From an uncultured Acidobacteriia bacterium (GTDB lineage Bacteria; Acidobacteriota; Terriglobia; Bryobacterales; Bryobacteraceae): DNA of 38,197 nucleotides. The DNA lies in the NCBI GenBank assembly GCA_903900705.1, contig CAIUOG010000008.1, forward strand, positions 1 through 38,197. The letters are read 5' to 3'. Shown here piece after piece: positions 7,604-14,594 of the stretch (positions are counted from its first letter, which is position 1; each line of letters begins with the position of its first letter). A model generated the notes under the pieces. The model did no database searches. It saw only the letters and a list, made by a program, of their open reading frames with translations, and had not been told where the DNA came from. Position numbers and translations under genes: made by a program.

Positions 7604-8488
7604 TTACCCCTTCAGATCGCGGAAGGCGTCTTCGATTTCCGCGCGCGCTTCCAGCGAAACCGGCGAAAACGGCAGGCGCGGCGGTCCGCCATAATATCCG
7701 TTCAGATCCATCGCGTGCTTGAGTCCGGCCACGCCGTACATGTCGGTCACCAGAATCGAGGGGTGGGAAATGCGCCCCTGCCAGTCGATACCCGCTTCCT
7801 CCTCGCGCGTCCGGAAGGCCTCCCAGATGGCGATGGTGGCGTAGGGCGCAACGCTGGCAAACGCAAGCACCGCGCCGTTCGCACCGGCCTTCAGCGAATC
7901 CCAGACCTGCGATTCGGTGCCGCCCAACACCGCGAAATCCTTCGGCACGCCGGCGCGGATCTGCTGAATGCGGCCCGCCGGAGTTCCGGTTTCAATCACG
8001 CCCGTGATTTTCGGATGCGCCGAGAGCCGGGCGATGGAATCGGGCTGCAGGTCGACGCCGGTCATCTGCGGGGCATTGTGGATCAGCACAGGCACGGGCG
8101 ACTGGTCGGCAAGCGCACGGAAGTAAAGCATCTGCGCTTCCGGACCATACATCAGGTTGCGGTACTGGTGCGGCACCAGGCTCACCACGGCATGGGCGCC
8201 GGCTTCCGCGCCCGCCTTCGCCAGCTTCACCGCGGAATGCACGCCCTCGCAGCTCACGTCGAGAATCAGAACGCGGCTCTCCGGCACGTGCGGCTTCGCA
8301 ATGCGCAAAACCTCCACCTTCTCGTCAGCGTCCAGCAGGGGGCCTTCCCCGGCCAGACCGCCAATGACAAATCCGGCTAAAGAGGTCCGGCACCACTTGT
8401 CAAAGTTATGCTGAATCTTGGCGCGGTAGATCGCGCCTGTGTGATCGAACGGCGTCGCGGCCGACGCCAGCATGCCCTGTAATTTCAT
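7604..8488 (-). CDS. DapA-fold (DHDPS/NAL family) protein lacking the catalytic lysine
   Basis: A 294-residue TIM-barrel protein of the dihydrodipicolinate synthase/N-acetylneuraminate lyase family. The start MKLQGMLASAATPFD, the segment VLIHNAPQMTGVDL (compare NVPGRTGVDL) and the glycine-rich end FAVLGGTESQVW fit the fold and usual length. The Schiff-base lysine, in GIKEAT-type context in E. coli DapA, is Ile165 here (ITGVIETG). The Thr-Thr of the GTTGES loop is Leu45-Ala46 (GGLAGEG), and the usual PYY motif is VPHQY. A normal class I aldolase mechanism is therefore unlikely; the substrate is unknown. A good AGAGG ribosome site precedes the ATG. It is divergent from prmA with only 11 bases between start codons. 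Confidence 0.8.
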   Translation of the reverse strand: MKLQGMLASAATPFDHTGAIYRAKIQHNFDKWCRTSLAGFVIGGLAGEGPLLDADEKVEVLRIAKPHVPESRVLILDVSCEGVHSAVKLAKAGAEAGAHAVVSLVPHQYRNLMYGPEAQMLYFRALADQSPVPVLIHNAPQMTGVDLQPDSIARLSAHPKITGVIETGTPAGRIQQIRAGVPKDFAVLGGTESQVWDSLKAGANGAVLAFASVAPYATIAIWEAFRTREEEAGIDWQGRISHPSILVTDMYGVAGLKHAMDLNGYYGGPPRLPFSPVSLEARAEIEDAFRDLKG

Positions 8489-8499
8489 CTGAAACCTCT

Positions 8500-9324
8500 A
8501 TGTTCTCAATTGACCTCGACTGTAAGCAATCTGATAAGGAAATCCTGATCGCGGACCTGTGGGAAGCGGGGTCCAACGGCATCGTCGAATTAGAGGAGTG
8601 GGATGACCTCGCCCGGATCCGGGTCTTTTTTGACAGTGATGACCTGCAAACCGGCATTCTGGAACGTTTCGGAGGAGTCGCCACGCCCGCCGATACGCGG
8701 GATTGGGTCGCCTTCGCGCGCGAACACCTGCAGCCCATGGAGATCGGCGAGAAAATCTTTGTGATTCCGGAATGGCGCGACGAGCCGACGCCCGAAGGCC
8801 GCATCCGCGTGGTGATCAACGCCGGTCTGGCGTTTGGCACCGGCGCGCATGAAACCACCCGCCTCTGCCTCGAAGCCATTGAGCGCCATATCCGGCCCGG
8901 AGCGACGCTGGTGGACGTCGGCACCGGTTCCGGCATCCTGTCTGAGGTGGCGGTTCGTCTGGGCGCGGCGCGGGCGTTTGCCAGCGATACGGACCCCGAC
9001 GCCGTCGCGGTGGCGAAGGAGAATTTCGAGCGCGCCGGTGTCCGGGTCCCGGTGTTCACGGGCTCGGCGGACGCGGTGGCGGGCGGCGTGGCCGACGTGA
9101 TCGTCGCCAATATCAGCCCGGCGTGGATCGCCGAACTCGCCCCGGACTGGGTCCGGATTCTGAAGCCGGACGGCATCGCCATCCTGAGCGGGTTCGAGGC
9201 CGAGAACATTCCCGTGGTCTCCGCCGCCATCGAAAAGGCCGGCGGCCGCGTTTCCGGCGAGTTCGGAGAACGCGACTGGCGCATGCTGGAAGTGGTACGT
9301 TCAAATACGTCTTCGCCACTGTAA
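8500..9324 (+). CDS. prmA: Ribosomal protein L11 methyltransferase PrmA
   Basis: SAM-dependent methyltransferase that trimethylates ribosomal protein L11 on lysines and the N-terminus. The 274 residues show an N-terminal substrate-recognition domain (about 1-70), the PrmA signature FGTGAHETT (112-120), SAM-binding motif I LVDVGTGSGIL (137-147), acidic motif II SDTDPDAV (162-169) and the catalytic-region motif VIVANISP (200-207), where many homologues have NIL. Length and motif order match PrmA. No ribosome site is visible before the ATG, and only 11 bases separate it from the opposite-strand start, so its promoter must lie in the neighbour's coding sequence or the message may be nearly leaderless. 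Confidence 0.92.
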   Translation: MFSIDLDCKQSDKEILIADLWEAGSNGIVELEEWDDLARIRVFFDSDDLQTGILERFGGVATPADTRDWVAFAREHLQPMEIGEKIFVIPEWRDEPTPEGRIRVVINAGLAFGTGAHETTRLCLEAIERHIRPGATLVDVGTGSGILSEVAVRLGAARAFASDTDPDAVAVAKENFERAGVRVPVFTGSADAVAGGVADVIVANISPAWIAELAPDWVRILKPDGIAILSGFEAENIPVVSAAIEKAGGRVSGEFGERDWRMLEVVRSNTSSPL

Positions 9325-9435
9325 CGAGTCGGCTACAATTATTGATACGAATCGGCTCCGACCCCTGTCGCTCGATCCGCCGGATTTGGCAGCGTTTAGC
9401 TCATGTCATCTCAGCGCGCCCAGAGAGATATAGCT

Positions 9436-10932
9436 ATGTCTTCGGCGTCTATGTCACACTCGACACATTCCGGCAGTCAGCTCCTTTTTTCCGGCTATGA
9501 TCCGGGAGCTTTTTACGACGAGATGGTGGCACCCAACGGTCTGCCCCGCCCAGGTTCGGCGCCCATGTATGACATGCTCGCCAACATGCCCCTCGAAGTC
9601 TTCGAGGAACGGCGCAAACTGGCTGACCTTTCGTATCTGGTTCAGGGCATTACCTTTACCGTCTACAGCGATGGTCGCGGAACGGAGCGTCTCTTCCCGT
9701 TCGACCTGGTGCCCCGCATCATCCCCCGGTCCGAATGGGACGTGATTGAGCGCGGCCTCGCGCAACGCGTCACGGCCCTGAATCTATACCTGCAGGACAT
9801 CTACGGTCCGCAGCGCATTCTCAAAGACAAGATCGTCCCCCGCAATCTGGTCTATTCCTGCAAGCATTTCCGCCGCGAGATGGTGGGCCTTTCCGTGCCC
9901 CGCGACATCTACGTCCACATCGCCGGCATCGACCTTGTTCGCGACTCCCGGACCGGCCAGTATCTGGTACTCGAGGACAACGCGCGGTCTCCCAGCGGCA
10001 TCTCGTATGTGCTCGAAAACCGCCTCGTCATGCGCCGCACCTTCCCGCAGGCCTTCGAAGTCTGTGAGGTGATGCCGGTGGACCACTACCCCACCGAACT
10101 CGCACAGATTCTCCGCAGCCTCTCGCCCCGCAGCGGCGACCGCCCGGTGATCGTGCTGCTCACGCCCGGCCTCTACAACAGCGCCTACTTCGAACATTGC
10201 TTCCTCGCCCAGGAAATGGGCATCGAGCTCGTCGAGGGACGCGATCTGGTTGTGGTTGATGATGTGGTCTATATGAAGACCATCCACGGCCTCACCCGCG
10301 TGGACGTGATCTATCGCCGTGTCGATGATGACTTCCTCGATCCCCTCGCCTTCCGTGCCGATTCGCTGGTCGGCGTCCCCGGCCTGATGAACGCCTATCG
10401 CGCGGGCAACATCGCGATGGCCAACGCGGTGGGAACCGGCGTGGCGGACGACAAGGCAATTTACGCATACGTCCCGGCCTTCATCAAGTACTACATGGGC
10501 GAAGACCCCATTCTGCAGAACGTCGATACCTACCTCTGCTCGGACGACAAGCAGCTTTCTTATGTGCTCGACAACCTGAAAGATCTGGTGGTCAAAGCGG
10601 TCGGCGAGTCCGGCGGTTACGGCATGCTGATGGGCCCATCTTCCGATAAGAAAACCATTGAGGATTTCCGGGAACGTCTGAAGGCTGACCCGCGCAACTA
10701 CATTGCGCAGCCGGTGATTCCGTTATCCCGCTGTCCCTCTTTTGATCCGTCGACTGAAAACCTGAGCGGACGGCACGTGGACCTTCGCCCCTACTGCCTC
10801 TACGACGGTGAAAATGTGACCATTGTGCCCGGCGGCCTGACCCGCGTGGCCCTGCAGAAAGGCTCTCTCGTGGTGAACTCTTCCCAGGGCGGCGGCTCCA
10901 AAGACACCTGGGTTCTGCGGGGTGACGAATAA
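9436..10932 (+). CDS. Circularly permuted ATP-grasp type 2 protein
   Basis: Predicted amide/peptide ligase of the circularly permuted ATP-grasp type 2 family, which would activate a carboxylate with ATP and join it to an amine. Substrates are not established. Recognisable parts of the 498 residues are YDEM and [15 protein letters not shown] near the N-terminus, [17 protein letters not shown], the catalytic-core stretch [20 protein letters not shown] (EDN at 180-182), [13 protein letters not shown] (Lys387, nucleotide binding) and the C-terminal [14 protein letters not shown] and [18 protein letters not shown] 9436 has a GAGAG purine run 8 bases upstream; an in-frame ATG at 9403 without such a site would add 11 residues. 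Its stop overlaps the next ATG (TAATG). It is first of a conserved trio with alpha-E and transglutaminase genes. Confidence 0.9.
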   Translation: MSSASMSHSTHSGSQLLFSGYDPGAFYDEMVAPNGLPRPGSAPMYDMLANMPLEVFEERRKLADLSYLVQGITFTVYSDGRGTERLFPFDLVPRIIPRSEWDVIERGLAQRVTALNLYLQDIYGPQRILKDKIVPRNLVYSCKHFRREMVGLSVPRDIYVHIAGIDLVRDSRTGQYLVLEDNARSPSGISYVLENRLVMRRTFPQAFEVCEVMPVDHYPTELAQILRSLSPRSGDRPVIVLLTPGLYNSAYFEHCFLAQEMGIELVEGRDLVVVDDVVYMKTIHGLTRVDVIYRRVDDDFLDPLAFRADSLVGVPGLMNAYRAGNIAMANAVGTGVADDKAIYAYVPAFIKYYMGEDPILQNVDTYLCSDDKQLSYVLDNLKDLVVKAVGESGGYGMLMGPSSDKKTIEDFRERLKADPRNYIAQPVIPLSRCPSFDPSTENLSGRHVDLRPYCLYDGENVTIVPGGLTRVALQKGSLVVNSSQGGGSKDTWVLRGDE

Positions 10933-11879
10933 TGATGCTTTCCCGCATTGCCGATTCCCTCTTCTGGATTGGCCGTTACATGGAGCGCGCGGACAACACC
11001 GCCCGCATCCTGGACGTGAACTATCACATGCTGCTGGAGCAGCCGCCGGACACCTACAAGCTCCGGTGGGACCCGCTCATCACCGTTACCGGCGAACGCG
11101 CGCGCTTCTACCAGAAGTACGATGAAGCCCTCGCCAGTTCCGCGTTCGACTTCCTTGGCTATTCGGAGGACAATCCGAATTCCATCGCCCAGTGCATTAT
11201 CCGGGCGCGCGAAAATGCCCGCACCATCCGCGACCGCATCTCCCGCGAACTCTGGGAAGACATCAACGGGCTCTACCACAAAATCAACAAGCTGCGTGAC
11301 GAAGGCGAAGATCTTGCCCGCTTCTGTGACGCGGTGAAGCGCGGCGGCCATCGTTTCCACGGCGTCTGCGACGCCACCCTGCCCCGCGACGAAGGCTGGC
11401 ACTTCCTGCAGGCCGGCTGTGTTCTGGAACGCGCGGAGATGACGGCCCGCATTCTCGACGTTCACTATCACCAGTTGCTGGAAGGTTCCGAGATTCTGAA
11501 TGAAGCCCGCAGCCATGCCTGGATGGCGGTGTTGAAATCAGTGGCGGCCTACGAATTCTACAAACGCCAGTACACGCAGATTGAACCCGAAAAGGTGGCG
11601 GAGCTGCTGCTGCTGGATGCCCGCCATCCCCGTTCGGTACGCTTCAACCTGGGAATTCTCCAGAATTCGCTCTACGCCATCAGCGGTTCCGTACCGGGAA
11701 CGTACGCCAACGAAGCGGAACGGCTCACCGGCAGGACGCACGAACAGCTGACCTACGACAGCATTGGCGAAATCTTCTCCGGCGGCCTGCATAACTACCT
11801 CGAAGAACTGCAGGTCACCTGCCGGACCATCGGCAACCAGATCACGGAGACTTATCTCTACTACGCGGTGTCCGCGTGA
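10932..11879 (+). CDS. Alpha-E domain protein (DUF403)
   Basis: All-helical protein of the alpha-E (DUF403) family, 315 residues. The hallmark start LSRIADSLFWIGRYMERADN is repeated in weaker form at LERAEMTARILDVHYH, consistent with an internally duplicated helical bundle. Conserved Glu/Arg pairs (YMERADNTARIL, LERAEMTARIL) give the family its name. No catalytic activity is known. It is consistently found with circularly permuted ATP-grasp and transglutaminase genes and is proposed to work in the same peptide-modifying pathway. Here the ATG shares a base with the ATP-grasp stop, which implies coupled translation and probably 1:1 supply. The product lacks a signal peptide, so action is cytoplasmic. 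Confidence 0.9.
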   Translation: MMLSRIADSLFWIGRYMERADNTARILDVNYHMLLEQPPDTYKLRWDPLITVTGERARFYQKYDEALASSAFDFLGYSEDNPNSIAQCIIRARENARTIRDRISRELWEDINGLYHKINKLRDEGEDLARFCDAVKRGGHRFHGVCDATLPRDEGWHFLQAGCVLERAEMTARILDVHYHQLLEGSEILNEARSHAWMAVLKSVAAYEFYKRQYTQIEPEKVAELLLLDARHPRSVRFNLGILQNSLYAISGSVPGTYANEAERLTGRTHEQLTYDSIGEIFSGGLHNYLEELQVTCRTIGNQITETYLYYAVSA

Positions 11880-11904
11880 GGCCGGTGAACGAGGGGACAG
11901 CCCG

Positions 11905-12876
11905 TTGAATCGCTATAAACTCGTGCACGTCACGCAGTTTAAGTACGACGGCCCGGTCTCTGAAAGCTATAACGAATTGCGGCTCCGGCCTCGCCATGAC
12001 GAGTGCCAGAGCTGCCTTTCGTTCCGTATCACGACTAACCCAAACGCCAAAGCGATCGGCCATCAGGACTTCTACGGCAACTGGGTCCACCTGTTCCACA
12101 TTCTGCCGGAGCACCGCTATCTCCGCGTGGAATCGGAAGCGGTGATTCTGGTGCACCCGCAGCCGCCGGCCCCGCGTTCCACCTTTACTCTGGCCGAACT
12201 CTCGGCCATGGAAGACGACCTGGCCGACGAGTATTTCGACTGGATCAACCCCTCAAAATACTGCCCGCAGATGCCCAGCGTGGATGAACTGGTCCGGCAA
12301 TCCGAAGCGGAATCCGACGGCACCGTGCAGGGCTTTGTCGAAGCGGCTTCGCTTCTGATCTACAAGAATTTCCGCTACCAGCCCGGCGCGACCCACGTGC
12401 ATTCCTCGGTGGCGGATTGTCTCGAAACCCGCTCCGGCGTCTGTCAGGACTTCTCCCACCTGCTGCTCTCTCTGCTGCGCACCCGGGGCGTTCCGGCCCG
12501 CTATGTTTCCGGCTACCTGGTCCCGCGCCAGGCCGCCGACGAACAGGCCGCCATGGAGCGCGTGATCGGCGGACTCGCCTCGCATGCCTGGGTACAGGCC
12601 TGGGTTCCGGGCGCCGGCTGGATCGGGCTTGACCCCACCGTCGGCCAGTTTGTGGAAGAACAGCACATTCGCATCGCCTATGGCCGCGACTACGGCGACG
12701 TGCCTCCCGTCCGCGGCGTCTACAAAGGCCACGCGGGACAAAGTCTGTCCGTGGACGTACTGGTTCGCCCCGCGCTCGATGACGAAGGCACAGCCGTTCT
12801 GGAAGAAACCGCCGCCGTTCCGCCGCCTGAACCTGACGAGGGGCTTTACAAACAGCAGCAACAACAGCAACAGTAG
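11905..12876 (+). CDS. Transglutaminase-like cysteine protease-fold protein with poly-Gln tail
   Basis: Papain-fold transglutaminase/peptidase with the N-terminal beta domain typical of this group (YKLVHVTQFKYDGPVSESYN, RLRPR, DFYGNWVHLF). The catalytic triad is complete: Cys180 in GVCQDFSH, His227 in SHAWVQAW and Asp243 in GLDPTVG. The frame is read from TTG 11905, which has GAGGGG 8 bases upstream; the preceding open frame overlaps the alpha-E gene and lacks homology. The product has no signal peptide and 323 residues. The C-terminus is odd: after PPPEPDEGLYK come seven consecutive Gln before the stop, encoded by mixed CAG and CAA. It could hydrolyse or form isopeptide bonds; the true substrate is unknown. 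Confidence 0.9.
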   Translation: MNRYKLVHVTQFKYDGPVSESYNELRLRPRHDECQSCLSFRITTNPNAKAIGHQDFYGNWVHLFHILPEHRYLRVESEAVILVHPQPPAPRSTFTLAELSAMEDDLADEYFDWINPSKYCPQMPSVDELVRQSEAESDGTVQGFVEAASLLIYKNFRYQPGATHVHSSVADCLETRSGVCQDFSHLLLSLLRTRGVPARYVSGYLVPRQAADEQAAMERVIGGLASHAWVQAWVPGAGWIGLDPTVGQFVEEQHIRIAYGRDYGDVPPVRGVYKGHAGQSLSVDVLVRPALDDEGTAVLEETAAVPPPEPDEGLYKQQQQQQQ

Positions 12877-12881
12877 GGGTT

Positions 12882-13418
12882 GTGAAGCGTGCAATCGGTT
12901 TCCTCATCCTGACCGCCCTCCTTCTTTCCGGCGCAAAAAAAGACGGTCCCGCAGACCTGAATCTCACCGACCTCGATGGCAAAAAGGTCCACCTCAAAGA
13001 CCTGCGTGGCAAGCTCGTGGTGCTGAATTTCTGGGCAACCTGGTGCGGCCCGTGCCGTGAGGAAATGCCCATGTTCGTCAGCGTCCAGAAGGCCTGGGCC
13101 GGCAAAGGTGTCGTCTTCATCGGCGCCTCGCTCGACGATAAGAAAACCCGCGCGAATATCCCCGAATTCCTCAAAAAGTATGACGTGACCTTCCCGGTCT
13201 GGACCGGCGCGACCGGCGACGATATCTTCCGCCTCGGTCTGGGCGAAGCCGTGCCCGATACGGCGTTTCTTAACGAAGACGGCGTGATCCTTTTCCGCGT
13301 CCAGGGTGAGATCCATCGGGCCGAACTGGAAGAACGCCTTGCCTGGCTCGCCCACGATCGATCCAAAGACGACCATTCCAAACCCGCGCCGCCCGCGCTT
13401 GTACGAAATCTCCCCTGA
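12882..13418 (+). CDS. TlpA-like thioredoxin-fold protein (exported)
   Basis: Thiol-disulfide oxidoreductase of the TlpA/ResA/AhpC-TSA group. It opens with GTG 12882, 5 bases after the transglutaminase stop. A hydrophobic N-terminal segment (AIGFLILTALLLSGA) serves as signal peptide or anchor, and the redox centre is WCGPC (54-58) within VVLNFWATWCGPCREEMPMF. The later segment AVPDTAFLNEDGVILFR carries the cis-Pro region. It probably reduces periplasmic disulfides. The tight spacing puts it in the ATP-grasp/alpha-E/transglutaminase operon, although those proteins look cytoplasmic, so a shared pathway is only inference. The C-terminal 20 residues are Pro/Ala-rich and look disordered. Confidence 0.88.
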   Translation: MKRAIGFLILTALLLSGAKKDGPADLNLTDLDGKKVHLKDLRGKLVVLNFWATWCGPCREEMPMFVSVQKAWAGKGVVFIGASLDDKKTRANIPEFLKKYDVTFPVWTGATGDDIFRLGLGEAVPDTAFLNEDGVILFRVQGEIHRAELEERLAWLAHDRSKDDHSKPAPPALVRNLP

Positions 13419-13429
13419 GAATCAGCCGC

Positions 13430-13447
13430 ATAGTGGATTCCCACTAT
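13430..13447. repeat. Inverted repeat ATAGTGG-N4-CCACTAT upstream of barrel-like gene
   Basis: Perfect 7-bp arms around ATTC, starting 12 bases after the stop of the TlpA gene and ending 36 bases before the ATG of the next gene. It may be a regulator site or a small mRNA hairpin. No T-run follows, so it is not a typical terminator. Confidence 0.5.
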
Positions 13448-13483
13448 TGCCGCACCCCGCCTCGCGCCGTTAGCATCGCACTC

Positions 13484-14593
13484 ATGGGTCCTGTCCGTGT
13501 TCTGAGCCTTGCGGCTCTGTGTCTCTGTGCATCTCTGCCTTCCGCCTGGGGGCAAGGCTGCGTCGTTTCCCGGTCGAACGGGGAAGTCGGCGGCCCCACC
13601 AGCGAAGGCGGCTACCTCAATCCCGGTGAATTCAACCTGACCATTGGCTACCGCCACCAGTTCAGCTTCCGCCACTTCGTGGGCGACGTGGAACAGCCCC
13701 GCATCGCGCTGGGTACGCAGGTGGAAAACAAGCTCAACCTGGAGAACATGGCCATCACTTACCAGATCACGCCGCGCTTCAGCGTCACGGCCGATCTCCC
13801 GGTGATGTCCGCCAGCCGCCACACCAACAACTCGCCCATCGTCTATACCACCAGCGGCGTCGGAGACATGGCCTTCATGGCGAACGGCTGGCTCTGGAGC
13901 CCCACGGAAAACAACAGAGGCAATATTCAGCTAAGCGTCGGCGTGCTGCTGCCCACCGGAAAGAGCAATATCTCGAATGTGGTGGACGCCCTGGACGGCA
14001 AAGGCCCGCAGACGAAGTTCGTTGATTATTCCATTCAGCCCGGCCAGGGTAGCTGGGCCATCCCCTTCCAGTGGCAGGCCTTTAAGAACGTCGGCAGCAC
14101 CCAGGTCTACTTCAACGGCAGCTACACCGCGACCGTGAATGACCTGAACACCAGCTACCAGCGCAGCGCCACCGTGAACCCTGTCACGCTCTCGCAGTAC
14201 ACCGCCATCTCCGACCAGTACCTGCTTGAAACCGGCGTCGCGCATGCCGTGCCGAAAATCAAGGGCCTGACCGTCACGTTGGGCCCGCGCTGGGAAGGCG
14301 TGCCCTCGAAGAACCTCTTCCCCTCCGACAACCTGGGCTTCCGCCGCCCCGGCTATGCGCTCTCGATTGAGCCCGGCGTACAGTACGTTCACGGGAAGTC
14401 TGTGTTCTCCGCCGAAATCGGCCGGGCGCTTTACCGCAACCGCACAGTGAGCGTGCCCGACACCCTGACCAACGGCCACGGCGACGCCGCTTTCGCCGAC
14501 TGGGTCTGGCTGGCCAGCTATTCCTACCGCTTCTCCCTGCCGGGTCACGCCAAAGCGCACCACACCGGCATGCACGAAACTCCGACCGAATAG
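13484..14593 (+). CDS. Predicted outer-membrane beta-barrel protein, function unknown
   Basis: A 369-residue exported protein. ATG 13484 opens a clear signal peptide ending near SAWGQ (residue 24). The remainder alternates short amphipathic strands with turns, as in outer-membrane barrels: EFNLTIGYRHQFSFRHFVG, MAITYQITPRFSVTADLPVM, GNIQLSVGVLLPTGKSN, TQVYFNGSYTATVND, FSAEIGRALYRNR and WVWLASYSYRFSL. The style resembles the transporter-like barrel family often labelled 'phenol-degradation meta-pathway'. I cannot name a substrate. An upstream in-frame TTG would place extra residues before the signal peptide and is rejected. A strong terminator follows at 14643-14678. Confidence 0.72.
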   Translation: MGPVRVLSLAALCLCASLPSAWGQGCVVSRSNGEVGGPTSEGGYLNPGEFNLTIGYRHQFSFRHFVGDVEQPRIALGTQVENKLNLENMAITYQITPRFSVTADLPVMSASRHTNNSPIVYTTSGVGDMAFMANGWLWSPTENNRGNIQLSVGVLLPTGKSNISNVVDALDGKGPQTKFVDYSIQPGQGSWAIPFQWQAFKNVGSTQVYFNGSYTATVNDLNTSYQRSATVNPVTLSQYTAISDQYLLETGVAHAVPKIKGLTVTLGPRWEGVPSKNLFPSDNLGFRRPGYALSIEPGVQYVHGKSVFSAEIGRALYRNRTVSVPDTLTNGHGDAAFADWVWLASYSYRFSLPGHAKAHHTGMHETPTE

Positions 14594-14594
14594 T

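Noticed and set aside
9325-9435. Promoter with TACAAT (9334-9339) before the ATP-grasp gene
   Set aside because: The -10-like hexamer has no acceptable -35 at 16-18 bases, so it was not listed as a feature.
12245-13822. Minus-strand frame across the transglutaminase and TlpA genes
   Set aside because: It covers two real plus-strand genes and is low-complexity Arg/Ser/Pro text without motifs.
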